DNA from: Ensifer adhaerens | GTDB lineage: Bacteria; Pseudomonadota; Alphaproteobacteria; Rhizobiales; Rhizobiaceae | Reading direction: 5' to 3' | Assembly (NCBI RefSeq): GCF_028993555.1 | Contig: NZ_CP118611.1 | Location: 1,048,001 to 1,112,000, forward strand | DNA: 64,000 bases | Shown here: positions 1-12,800 of the stretch, one piece after another | Layout: each line of letters starts with the position of its first letter | How positions within the stretch are numbered: the first letter of the stretch is position 1 | Program-made: the position numbers and the translations under genes | The notes under the pieces: generated by a model | The model's database searches: none | Seen by the model: the letters and a program-made list of their open reading frames with translations, nothing else | Told to the model about the DNA's origin: nothing

Positions 1-1
1 G

Positions 2-3000
2 CTCGAATCGCTGTCGCTGATCCCGACCTTCGAGAAGGTCACTTTCGCCAAGCCCACCAACAGCCTGACAATCAAACTTGGCGCCGACCTCGGCATCCCG
101 CTCCTGTCAAAGGATGTCCTGACGGTGAGCGGCGTCAATCTCGGGGCTGCAAGCTTTACTGTTTTTGGCGAGAACGCTGCCGATACGGCCGGCGATGACG
201 GCAAGGACGAAGTCCTCATCGAGGGGACGAACACGTTCGGTGCCATGGCGGTTCATGCCGAAAAGATCACGATTTCAGGCAATGTTTCGGCGACGACGGT
301 TACCCTTGTAGCGCTCGCCGAAGACGACGGAAAAATCACCGGCGGCGCCTATTTCGCGACACCCGAGGCGATCATCGACCTCAGCGGCGCGACCATCACC
401 GCCTCTGGGGCCGTGCAGATCTCGGCGACGGCGGATGCAACCGTATCGGCTTCGACAGCGGAGGTAGGACCGCTTCAAGGCGTCATCGTCACCGTTCTGC
501 CGGAGGCGAGGATCAAATTCGACAACACTACTCTGACGGCAGCGAGCCTGACGGGCGGTAGTGTGGTCAGTGTTTCGCTGACTGCGGCCGACGAAGGCGA
601 CGCAAGCGAGAACGACACGACCAAGGATGCGGCGGTTTCCGTGACGGTTGTTGTCAGCGATTCCATCACCGAAGTGCTGGGGGGCAGCTCCCTCAACGTA
701 TCCGGCGCGGTCGCGCTGACCGCCGACACCCACCTGGCACTAACAACAACGGCGAATGGCGGCTCGGGCTCCAAGGGCGCAAGCGTTGCCGTTTCGGAAG
801 TCAGCGCAACGACGCGCGCCTATATGGCGGGCAATTCGTCGCTCAACGCCAATGGCGGTAACCTGCCCGATACAGTTGCCTTCGGCGCGACGTTGACCAG
901 CAATGTCTCCACCACTGCGATCTCCAGCGCAGGCGGTTCGAACCAGGGCGATGGCACAAGCGAATCCGAAAAGCGGCTCGCCGACCCGAACCAGGACAGC
1001 AATACCTCGGACAAGGCGGCGACCAGCGGGGGCGACATCACCTTCGCAGGTGCGGTCACGGTTTCCGATTACCGGACCACCACGGAAGCCTATATCGATA
1101 GCTCCATCCTTGTTTCAGCAAGCACGCTCGCCCTGACAGCGGCCTCCACCGAGAGCGTGACCGCAGCAGCCGACGGCTCGGCCACCGGCAGCGCCGGTAC
1201 CGGCGTTGGTGTGGCTGTCGCGCTCGGCATTGCTGATGTCACCACCCGCGCCTATGTCGCCGGTACGTCCGATCTGACGGCGAGCGCCGTAAACCTCAAT
1301 GCCACGCTGAACGCGGGCGACAGCTTCGTCGTGACGGCCGAAGCCGGGGCAGGCGGCGCCGAAACCAACGTCGCCGGGGCTCTCGCTATCAGCATCATCA
1401 TGACCGACGTCGAGGCCGTGATCGAGGCTGGTGCATCGGTCGATCTCAATGGTGCTGACCTGGCTCTGACTGCCTCCTCAACCACCCATGCCGAGACCGC
1501 AGCGACCCCGAACGGCGATGATCTCGGAGAGGCCGGCGAGACCGGCATCGGCGGTTCGGTGGCGCTCGCCATCATCGACAACAACACGAACGCGCTGATC
1601 GAAAACGGTGCGACGGTCACAGCCGCAGACGGCGTGACGCTTTCGGCAACCGGCAGCCATGAGTCCGAGACGGCAGCGGAAGCCGGCGGCACTGGCGGCA
1701 GCACCGGCATCGGCGGCGCGATCGCGATTGACGTGATCGACAATACCACCCGCGCCTCGCTCGGGACGGATGATGTCGAGCTCGATATAACCGGTACCTT
1801 CTCAGCAACAGCGACCCATCATGGGCTAAGCACGACCACTGCCGACGGCACCGCTATCGGATCGACAGCGGTCGGCGCGGCGATTGCGCTTGCCTTCGTC
1901 GACAATCGCGCGATCTCGACCACCAACCGGAATCTGCGCGCTGACGGCTCGGTCAGCCTGTCGGCATTGGGCGACGGCTCTAGCAAGGCGGAAGCCAAGG
2001 CAAGCGCCAAGGGAGCCGACAAGAACGACGAATCCGCCGACGGCAACACCAAGGCCGATCAGCAAAAGCAGAAGCAGGTAGACTTCGCCAACAGCAAATC
2101 CGGCGATGCCGACAGCACGGGTCAGACTGCCAACACCGGGGGGGGCAGCAGTGGCGATGTCGGCGTGGCGGCCGCCCTTGCAATCAACGTGTCCGACAGC
2201 GAAGCGCTGGCCAGCATCGGCAATGGCCGCACCGTGACGGCCGGCGACGGCGCCGGAACCGGCGGCGTGAGCCTGCAAGCGAAAAACAATATGGATGCCG
2301 CGGCGATCGCCGATGGCAGCGCGACGCTCGAAAGCGAAACCTCGGGCACTGCGGTCGGCGCCGCGGTGGCGATCAACGTTGCAGACATGAGCAACAGGGC
2401 GATCATCGGCAACGGCGCGATCGTCAATGCCGACGGCAGCGTTACCCTATCCGCAACCATGAAGAACGTTGGCGGCGATCAGAAGAACATCTTCGAGGCC
2501 CATTCGACATCGGGAGCCAGCGGTGGTGATACCGGCGTTGCCGGCTCCTTCGCGCTCAATGTGTCGGACGCAACCTCGGAAGCCGCGATCGGACCTTCAG
2601 CCAGTGTCACGCTCAGCAGCGACGACGCTTCGTTGACAGCGTCCAACACGTCCGAAAGCAGTGCTATCGCTCAGGCGGATGCGGAGAGTGCAAGCACCGG
2701 CGTCGGAGCCTCCTTTGCCATCAACGCAGCCGACAACACGGCATCGGCCAAGGTCGAAACGTCCGTTATCCTCACCGGCCTCGATGACCTGACACTCAGC
2801 GCCACGGGCAGCCACAAGACCACCACGACAGCGGAATCCGGCGCGACAGCCGAAGATGGGACCGGCGTTGGCGGTGCCATCGCGATCACGGTTGCCGATA
2901 ATGTGACGGAGGCAAAGCTCGGCACCGGCGGCCTTATCGACCTTGACGGCGCCTTCAGCGCGACCGCAACCCACCATGGCGCCAGCACGACTTCGGCCCT

Positions 3001-6000
3001 CGGCGATGCAATCGCCGGGAATACGGCGGTCGGAGCCGCTATCGCGCTTGCATTCGTCGATGATAGTGCGACTGCGACTACGGCCCGCAACATCACTGCC
3101 GACGGCAATGTCGGTTTCTCGGCCCACGGTGACGGCGCCAGCGCGGTCGAGGCTAGAGCCAGCGCTGCAGGCGCGGACAAGGATAAGGAAAGCGACAGCG
3201 GCAATACGACCGCTGACGACCAGAAGAACAAGCAAAAGCAACTCGCCAACGACAAATCGGGCAAGACGAACACCGGTGACAAGTCCGCGACGAGCCAGGG
3301 CGGTACCGGCGGCGGCCAGGTGAGCGTCGCCGCTGCGCTCGCCCTCAACGTCTCTTCGTCGCTTGCCGTTGCTTCGATTGGTGACGGCGTCACGATCATT
3401 GCTGGGCAGGGCGCCGGCACAGGAGAACTTCAACTCCAGTCCTCCAACAACATGAATGCCAGTGCCACCGGCGACGGCAAGGCGACGACAACGAGCAGTG
3501 GCACAGGCGTCGGTGTCGCCGTTGCCATCAACGTCGCGACCATGCGGAACGAAGCTTCGGTCGGCGCCGGCGCGCATATCACGGCCGACGGCCTGACGGC
3601 TTCGGCGACGATGAAGACCGTCGGCGGCAATGCCGAGCACAATTTCGGTGCGGAATCCACTTCAGGTGCGAGCGGCGGCGACACAGGCGTGGCGGGTTCG
3701 TTCGCGTTGAGCGTTGCAAACACCACTACGCTCGGCACGATTGGGTTCGACCATGGCGGTGGCGGTACGACGACCGTCACGCTTTCCGGCGGCAATGTCA
3801 GCCTGCAGGCAACCAACACAACCAAATCGACGACAGAGGCGACCGCCCATGGCGCCGGCAGCGGTTCGGGAAGCACGGGCGTCGGCGCGTCGATAGCGCT
3901 TGGCATTTCGCTCAACACGACCTTCGCCGGGATCGAAAACGGCGAAACGGTCAGCGGCAACACCGGCAACTTCCAGGTTTTTGCCACTTCGAACGATACG
4001 GTCACGACCACAGCGAAGGCGGGTGCTGCGGGCAACACCGCCGTTGGTGGTGCAATTGCAGTCACCTACGTGGACAATGACACGGATGCTCATATCGGCA
4101 CGGGTGCCGGCGGTGCGATCACGCTGAACGGCAATCTCGCCGCCCAGGCGACCCACGCCAGCACGATCCACACGCTCGGCGACGGCGAAGCCGCCGGCAG
4201 CAATGTCGGCGTCGGCGTTTCCCTCGCCTTGAACATCGCCGAAGTAACCAACGACGCCTTTGTCGGCAGAAACTTCTCCGGCGCCAACAATGTCAGTGTA
4301 ACCGCCATGTCGACGTTCGACACGAAGGCGGAGTCCAAGGCCAGCGCCAAGGGCAATGACACCTCGAAGGCAAACTCCGATCAGGAAACCAGCAACCAGA
4401 CAAGTATGGCCCAGAACCAGAGTGGCGGCTCCAAGGCGCCGACCCAATCTGGCAGTAGCAGCCTTGGCACCGCCGATAGCAAGAGCACAAACGAGACCGG
4501 CAAGTCGACACAGGGCGGGACCAGTGTCGCCGCAACGATCGCTGTCAATTTCCTCGACGCCGACAACACCGCGACGATTGCAAGCAATGTTGTGATCGGG
4601 TCTTCGGGCGCGATGGAAATTACAGCCATGATGACCACCGACGCGCGTGCCCTCGGTACGGCGACGGCGACAAACACCAGTGCCAATACCGGCGTTGCGG
4701 CCGCTGTCGGCCTCAACATCGCCTTGCTCGACAATACCGCGCAGGTCAATTCGGGCGCCGATCTCACCGCTGGCTCGATCAAGGTACGGGCAATTACGGC
4801 CGATGGCGAAAGGAATACCTTCCAGGCGCGGGCACTGGCAGGCGCCGTATCGAAGAACACCGCCGTCGGCGGCTCCGTCGCGATCAATTATCTCGACGTC
4901 AATTCAAGTGCCATCATCGGCAACAATACCGATCTCGATGCCAACGCCGGCGCAATTGCGATCAATGCCGTCAGCGTCAGCGAGATGCAGAGCATTGCCG
5001 GTGGCGCGGCGCTGAGCCTCAATGGCGGCACCGGTGTCGGCGTTGCGGTTTCCATTAATATCGTCAACGATCTCAATACCAAGGCCGACGTCGGAACCGG
5101 CGTCGATGCCGAGGCGAGCGGGGCGATCGGTGTCACGGCGCACGCTGAACTGTTGCCGATTACGGAGAGCCTTCCTGTCATCGGCAATTTGGCAGTGACC
5201 AGCTTTGCCGCCGGCGTTGCGGCAAGCAACGGAACGGCGGTGGGCGGTTCCTCGAGCGTCAACGTCATCTTCATGGAGACGCATGCCTTCATCAATGACG
5301 GCTCCGACTTCGACGGCAATGGCGGGGTGACCGTCGAGGCGACGGACATCTTGACCATGGTCAGCGGTGCAGGCGGCATCGGACTGTCCGGCGGCAGCAA
5401 TGCCGGTGTTGGCATCGGTCTCGATGTGAACGTCATCATTCGCAATACCAGCGCCTGGGTCGGCGGGACGGCGGACCTCGGCGCAATTGCCGGCAATATC
5501 CTCGTCAACGCCGATTCATACGACACCATCACCTCGATTGCCGCCACCTTCGGCTTGAGCCTCAGCGGCTCGGGCGTCGCCGCCTCGGTCGGTGTCGTCG
5601 TACTCGACACCGCAACCGAAGCCTATGTCGAAACGGGAACAGCGCTCAACAAGTCCGAGCTTCATGCGGGCGGAAATGTCTCCGTCAAGGCAGCCGGCGA
5701 CGCCAAGATCTTTGCGCTCGCCGGCGGTATCGCCTTCGGGCAGGGCGCCGGCATCGGGATCGCTGGGACAGTTTTCGTTCACATCGACGATGTGAAGGCC
5801 GAGATCCACGGCCAGGCCGACGTTGAAACCGGTGGACCGATTGGTCTCGATGTTTCGGCGATTTCCACCGAGGACGTGATCACGATCGCCGCCGCCGGCG
5901 GTGTGTCGACCAGCAGCGCCGCCGTGGCGGGCTCTGTCGCAGTCACGGTGCTGACCGAAACGACGATCGCGCGTATCGGCTCGAATACTGCGGTTACGGC

Positions 6001-9000
6001 TCAGTCAGGTACAAACAATCCGAGTGTTGCCGTCTACGCCTATGGCGAGACCGATCTGCTGACGGTTGCCGGCTCGCTGGCCATTTCCGGCGGTAGTGCC
6101 GCAGTTGGCGCCGGCGTCAATATCGCGACGCTGATCAAAACCACGCAGGCATCGATCGATTCCGGCATGGACATGGACGCTGACGGCAACGTCAAGGTTG
6201 AGGCCACCAGCAACGAGGACGTTGGTTCCTTCTCTGTAGCGGCCGGGGGTGCCTCCACGGCCGGCATCACCGTTTCGGCGGACGTCTTCGTCTTCGACAT
6301 GACCACCCGTGCCTTCATCGGCGACGATCCGCTCGACGGCATCGCCAATGCGGGCCTGACCGATGTGCGCGCCCTTGGCAGTGTGCTTGTACAGGCGATC
6401 GACGAGACCGAACTCGACCTGATCGTCGGCGGCGTTGCCGTTGGCGGAAGCGCCGGCGTCGGCGTCGCTGCCGGCGTGGCGGTTGTCGACAAAGTGACAG
6501 AATCGTTCATCGGTGAAGACGCGCGCGTGACGGGCGAGGGCCAGCACAGCGTGGCTGCACGCACTGGCCGGTTCGATATCAGCTTTGCCGGATCGCAAAG
6601 CATGGGCGACGGCTACGATCCTAAGACCGACGGCCAGGTCAGCAAGGACAGCCTTGAAGCGGGCGTGCCGATCAAGGAAGGGGGCGGCGACCTCGGCCAG
6701 TTCAACGACCTTGACCAGGACGAAAGCGATGACGGGACGCCGACCGATCCAGGCCTGACCCAGCAGCGGACGGCGACGGCCGCCGTTGACGGCGGCTTCC
6801 GCGGCGTTGCAGTTTCGGCAAGCACGAAGGACGATATCGAAACGGCGGCCATCAGTGTTGGCGGCGGCGGATCTGTTGGTGTCGCCGTCGGTGCGGCGGT
6901 CAACGTGCTCAACACGACAACCACCGCGCTGATCGGCGAGGGCGCCCGTATCAACCAGGACATGAGCGGCAGCGGCAATGGCGCGCAGTCGGTTCTGGTC
7001 GCCGCAGCGAGCGATTTCAGCCATCTCGGCGTTGGTGCAGGTGCCGCCTTCGGCGGATCTGCTGCTGCCGCTCCGGCGGTCGACGTGTCAGTTGTCACGA
7101 CGAAAACAACAGCAACAATCGGCAACGACACGCTGGTCGATGCGAACAATGACGTCGCGGTCGTTGCGACGGGCAAGGAGAAGGTTCTCGTCGTCTCCGC
7201 CGGTCTGGCGCTCAGCGGCGCGGTCAGCCTGGCGGGCGGCGTCTCGGTTGTCTCGATCGATGCCGACACCTTTGCCCGCATCGGGGATTCCACCGTCGAG
7301 GCCGGTGGTGACGTCGCCGTTATGGCGAAGGACGACTCTCAGTTCACGATCGTTTCGGGCGCGGTTGCCATTGGGCTTTCCGGCGGTGGCGCCGCGGGTT
7401 CCGTCGGCGTCGTTCACGTCACCAAGGACACCGAAGCGACGATCGGCGCAAATGCCTCGATCGATGCGCGTGGCAACGGCGCAGGTATTGCGACTGTGCT
7501 CGACGGCAACATCACCACCAGCGGCGGCAATCCGACCGGCTTCTCGACGCTTTCGGGTGAGGCCCATGGGGTCATCGTCCAGGCGGAATCGTCCGAAGTC
7601 GTCACCCATATCGCCGTCGCCGGCGCCGGTGGGCTTTATGTCGGTATTGCCGGCGCCGTCAGCGTAACCATCGTCGATTCCGATACACTGGCTGCCATCG
7701 GTGATGGCGCCGCGATCAACCAGGGCTCTGCCAACTATCAATTGCATCCGGCCAATGTCGGCCTCGGCCAGGGCGTTTATGTCAACGCGGCCAACGCCGT
7801 TCGCATCACGTCCTTCGCCGGTTCGGCGGCCGTCGGCTTCGTCGGCATCGGTGGCGGCATCGACTTCGGCAGCATCAAGAACGACACGACCGCCTCGATC
7901 GGCGCGAATGCCGATATCCTCGCACGGCAGGATGTCGCTGTCAGCGCGGACTCGATCCAGGTCCTCAAGGGCTTCGCTTTCAGCGGTGTCGGCGGCGTCG
8001 TCGGTCTCGGCGCGTCAGTCTCGGTCTGGTCGATCGGCCAGGATTTCAAGGACGATTACGCCAACGAGAAGGAAGGCACGTCCGGCGATGCCACCACGGG
8101 CGGCGGCGACAATGCGGCCGCCGATGCGGGCGAAAAGACCGATGGCGGCGTCGGCGAACTGACCGGCCAGATGACCGGTTTCAGCGGCGACGGAAACTCT
8201 CGCACCGCGGACTCCCGTGTCAGGGACAACATGCAGGGTGCATCGGACCGGCTGAACGCCCCGTCGTTCTTCTCGAGCGCGGACCTCGATGCCGCGTTGA
8301 TCCCGACGAATGAGGAACACGGTACCACCGCCACGATCGAAGCTGGTGCGAATGTCGAGGCCGGCCATGACATCCTGGTTGTCGCCCGCCAGAACATGAA
8401 GGTCGATCTTCTGATCGGCAACGCCGCCGTTGGCCTGGTTGGCGCCGGCGCGGCGGTAACGGTGCTCAACGTATCCGGACAGGTCAAGGCCAAGGCCGGC
8501 GGCAATCTCGCTGCCGGCAATGAGATCAAGGTCGAGGCCGAGCTCGACGAAGAAGTCGATGTCACGACCGTCGCCATCCAGGGCGGATTCGTCGGCCTTG
8601 GCGCTTCGGTCATCGTCATCAACGACACAAGCCGTGTGCAGGCGCGTCTGCTCGATGGGACCGTGGTGGACAACGCAAGCTTGCTGTCGATCACCGCGTC
8701 CAACAAGCAGGACTTCGATGTCACGACGACGGGCGTACAGGCTGGTCTCGTCGCCGCCGGCGCCTCTTATGTCGATCTCAATATCGGCGACACCGACGAC
8801 AGCACAATCGAATCCCTGGCGACCATCGGGTCCAACAGCCAGATCGGCCAGACCGACCCGGTTGGCGCGATCACTGTTCATGCGGACTCGACCATCGACG
8901 CCAAGGCGAAGACCTTTGCCCTTGCCGGTGGCGCGATTGGAGCCACGTTCAATTTCGTGCTGATCGACGTCGAAACAAACGTCGAAGCCTCGATCCTCGG

Positions 9001-9880
9001 CAACGCAAACATTGATGCGACTGGCACCGTTACGCTAGAGGCGATCTCCAACCACGACGCCAAGGGCGACGTCTTCTCCCTGAGCGTCGGCCTCGGCGCC
9101 GTGGGCACGAGCATCGTGACGGTCAACATTGTGCCGACGACGAGCGCGCTGATCGGCGGCAACGCCATCGTTACCGCTGGCGGCATCGTGATGCTGGCCT
9201 CCCACAACTTCTCCGGCGAAGCGGCCACGGATCGTGGCGCGAGAGCCTATGCCGAAGCTTCGGGCGGCGGTTTGATCAGCGGCCAAGGCGCGGCTCCCAC
9301 CGCCAAGGCGAACGCGGTCGTCAACGCTTCGATCGGGGCGGGCGGCAGCCTCACGATTACCAACGACATCGACATCAAGTCGCGGCTGCGCAATTACGCC
9401 GTCGCCAACACGGAGGCGAACTCCTTCGGTGCTGCCGCAGTCGGCGCGACCGATGCAGAAGCAACGGCCAATGGCCAGTCGAATGCGGCAATGAATGCCA
9501 ACGTTGTTTCGGTTCGCGATATCGGCGTCAATGCGCTTGCAATCAACGGCGCACTTGCGGTTGCCGAAGCGACCGGTGGCGGCGTGCTAGGCGCATTGAC
9601 GGTCAACAGTGCAACGGCGACGGCCAGCCCATCGTCGGTCTCAGCGACCATCGGTAATAACACCTCCATCCAGTCGGCCCGCCACGTCCGGCTCAAGGCG
9701 CTCGCCAACACGGAAGGCGATTCCAAAGTCGTCGGTGTGACGATCGGCGGCGTCTTCGGCGCCGGCGACTCCGACGCGACCACCAATGTCAGCCCGACCG
9801 TTTCCAGCAGCATCGGAACGGGCAGCGTCATCAATGCGACGGGTGACATTTCCGTCGAGGCGATTGCCGCGCCCATTCCA
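2..9880 (+). repeat. Array of roughly 90-110-residue beta repeats in the giant protein
   Basis: Coding repeats of the form (T/N)GVGVAVA(L/I)N(V/I)-x-D-N-x-T-x-A-x-IG, then a polar 'GA-x-V-x-ADG-x-V-x-L-x-A' half, recur some thirty times with heavy divergence. The glycine-rich half reads as alternating small/hydrophobic residues typical of stacked beta-strands. Hydrophilic low-complexity inserts interrupt the array near 925-1035, 1990-2150, 3150-3320, 4330-4510, 6590-6790 and 8040-8310. The array resumes at about 11300-12450 after an intervening block. Confidence 0.8.
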
Positions 9881-12800
9881 GGAACGCAGCCCGACTATGC
9901 GGTCGTCGATGCCGACGGTGTCGCCGACACGATCACCGTCAATAATCACGGCCTGGTAACCGGCGATACGGTCGAATACGATGCCGGCACCGGTGGCGCG
10001 GTAATCCCCGGTCTTAACTGGCCCGATCCGCAAGATCCTGCAGTCAATCGACAGTACAATGTCATCAACGTCGTCGATGGCGGCAATATCGACCCGAACA
10101 AGCTATACTTCGGCTCGACTTTCAATGCCGCAAGCATCGATTCCGAAACCGAGATTATTACTTTCCAAGGCGCGCATAACTTCAGCAGCGGCGATGCCGT
10201 GCGTTATTACGCCGGGCCGGACGAGACGATCAACAGCTTCGGCCTGACCGAAGGCAATCTCTACTACGTTCTGGTTATCGACGAGTCCCATATCAAACTG
10301 GTCAATACGCATGACAAGGCGGTCAACCCGCAAAACTACTTCAAGAACTTCCAGCCCGACGACATCGCCAGCAATCAGATCACCATCTCCGGTCACGGGT
10401 TCACCAATGGCATGGCCGTCACCTATGACGCGCCCGACGCCAAGACCTTCGTCAGCCGGCAGGTCGACGTCCATCCGACGGCACTCAATCCCGATGGTTC
10501 GCCGATCGACGACGGCACCCAGGACAACATTCGCTTCTTCGACGACAACGGCAACGCACTGAACCATGGGTTCAGCGAGGGCGAGCACGTCGTCTATAAC
10601 GTTGAAACAGAAACGGGGGCGCCCGGAACGGCGATCGGCGGGCTGTCCGATGGCCAGACCTACCGCGTCCACGTCGTCAATTCGACCACGATCCAACTGA
10701 AACGCAACGACGTTGTCACCGAACAGGTTCAGTTCGTCCGCAACGGGGCCGGCGACCGGATCATCCGCACCGATGGCGAGAACTGGGCCGATTTCGGCTT
10801 TGGAACCGGTACTCTGTTCATCAGCGGCGCCGGTGCCAACAGCGGTACCTATACCGTTACCGGCGTCAGCGGCAGCACATTGATCCTGTCGGTCGTCAAC
10901 AGCGTCACGGAAACGACGCTCACCAAGACCTTCGATCAGTCGATCATCACGCTCACGCCCAACAAGGCGAAGACCGCCGACGACATCCATTCGCTGATCA
11001 ATGCCAAGAATCTGCCCATTGGCGGGCTCGAAGGCGGCAAGACCTATTATGTTCGTGGCGTCAGCGGCCCCGGTGACGATACTTTCGAACTGTGGGACGC
11101 GCCGACCGGCGGCACCCAGATGACGCTGACGCCGACCGGGCTCTCCGGTCCCTATGCCAATCATCGGATTGGCGCGCTGGCTGTCGATATATCGAGCGAT
11201 GCCACCAGCGAACAACAGCTGCGCATTGATCTCAGCGATGCCGTGACTTCGGCCGCAAATGGGCAATTCCTGTTTGGTCCGGGGCGCGTTTCTCTCAGTG
11301 AAATCGCGCCGCAGTCTGGCGACGGTGTGTCGTCGGCCTATTCAAAGGGGTCGGGTGGCGGCTTTGTCGGCGTCAACGGCAATGACGCCAATATCACCAG
11401 CAATCCGAACGTGACCGCCACGATATCGGCGACGCTTGTAACAACGAGCGGTGATGTCTCGATCACCACATCGGCCATCACCAATACGACGGCGCATGCG
11501 GTCAACGGCACCGGCGGCTTCGTCGCCGTCGGCGACGCGGATGCCAACAGCTACCAGGACGTCGACAGCGTCGCCTCCGTCGGCGCCGGCACCCGCATCG
11601 TCGCGGGCAAGAACGTCACCATTGCTTCCAGCACCAATGTGAATACCGGAGCCTCGTCGCATGCAAGCGCCGGCGGCGCCGTTGGCCTGGCTTCGCCGAC
11701 GACCGTAGTCTGGATCGAGTACAACAGTGCCGCAACGGTCGGCACCGACGCAATCGTCGTCGCCGGCGAACTGGCACGGCTGACGGCCTATTCCGAAGCC
11801 GGCGTTTCCGCCAAGTCGACCGGTTCGGGCGTCGGCTTCGGCGGTGATGGTGATGCCGTCACCCATGTCTATATCGGTGTTGCGGATCCGAACCCCGATC
11901 CGGATCAGGCGGACACGATCGCAACGCTCGGCGACCGGGCTGTTCTGAGCGCCAAGCGGGCCGTTGCCAGCGCCAAAGTCGGGCGCTTCGACATCTTCGC
12001 CGGTAGCGACGGCCGAGGCGCCGGCTTCTATGGCGAGGGCCAAGCCGAAAGCACGCTGACGGCGCGGCCGAAAGCGGAAGTGCATATCAATGCCGATTCC
12101 GAACTGACGGGTTGGGAAGGCGTCGATCTCATCACGCGCTACGACAACGTCAAGACCCACGCCAAGTCGTACGCTCGCGCGACCGGTCTTTTCGGCTTCG
12201 TCGATTCCGACGCGCACAACGACACTGACGTGGCGTCGAAGATATTCGGTGCCGCCGGCGCTCTGGTGACCGCCGGCCCGCGTAACAACGCCGATGCCGT
12301 GCTCGGCCATCCCGATTATCCGCAGGAGCCGGCTGCTTCGAACGAACACTTGGCGCTCTATGCTTCCACGGTCAACGGTTCGATCTCGCAGACGGATGAC
12401 GCCGACCACAGCAAGCGATCGCTCGCTGCCGGTGGCTCCGATGGCAGCAGCCCGGACGACCGGCCTCAGCAGATAGATTTCAATTCGGATGTCCTCATTC
12501 TCTCCGGACGATCACCCGAGCTCGTCGTCAAGCAGTTGGTCATCGGGGCGGACGGACAGATCGACGTTGCGGTCGAAGTGACCGTAAACGACAGCGCCAG
12601 CGGCGGCGGCAGTAGCGAAGGGGAGGGTGACACGATCCAGAGCGACGACATCGTCGTCAACGACATCCACAATCCCGGCCCCGGCGACGTCGTCTTCGAT
12701 TCCGATACGATGGTCGGTTCCGGCGGCACCTGGACGTTCCGCGATACGCTGCAGCGCGTCACGATCCGCAACGAGTCCGACAAGGACATCATCATCAACA

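Noticed and set aside
2..9880. CRISPR-like periodicity
   Set aside because: The repeats are coding, about 300 bases long and diverged; there are no short identical repeats with unique spacers.
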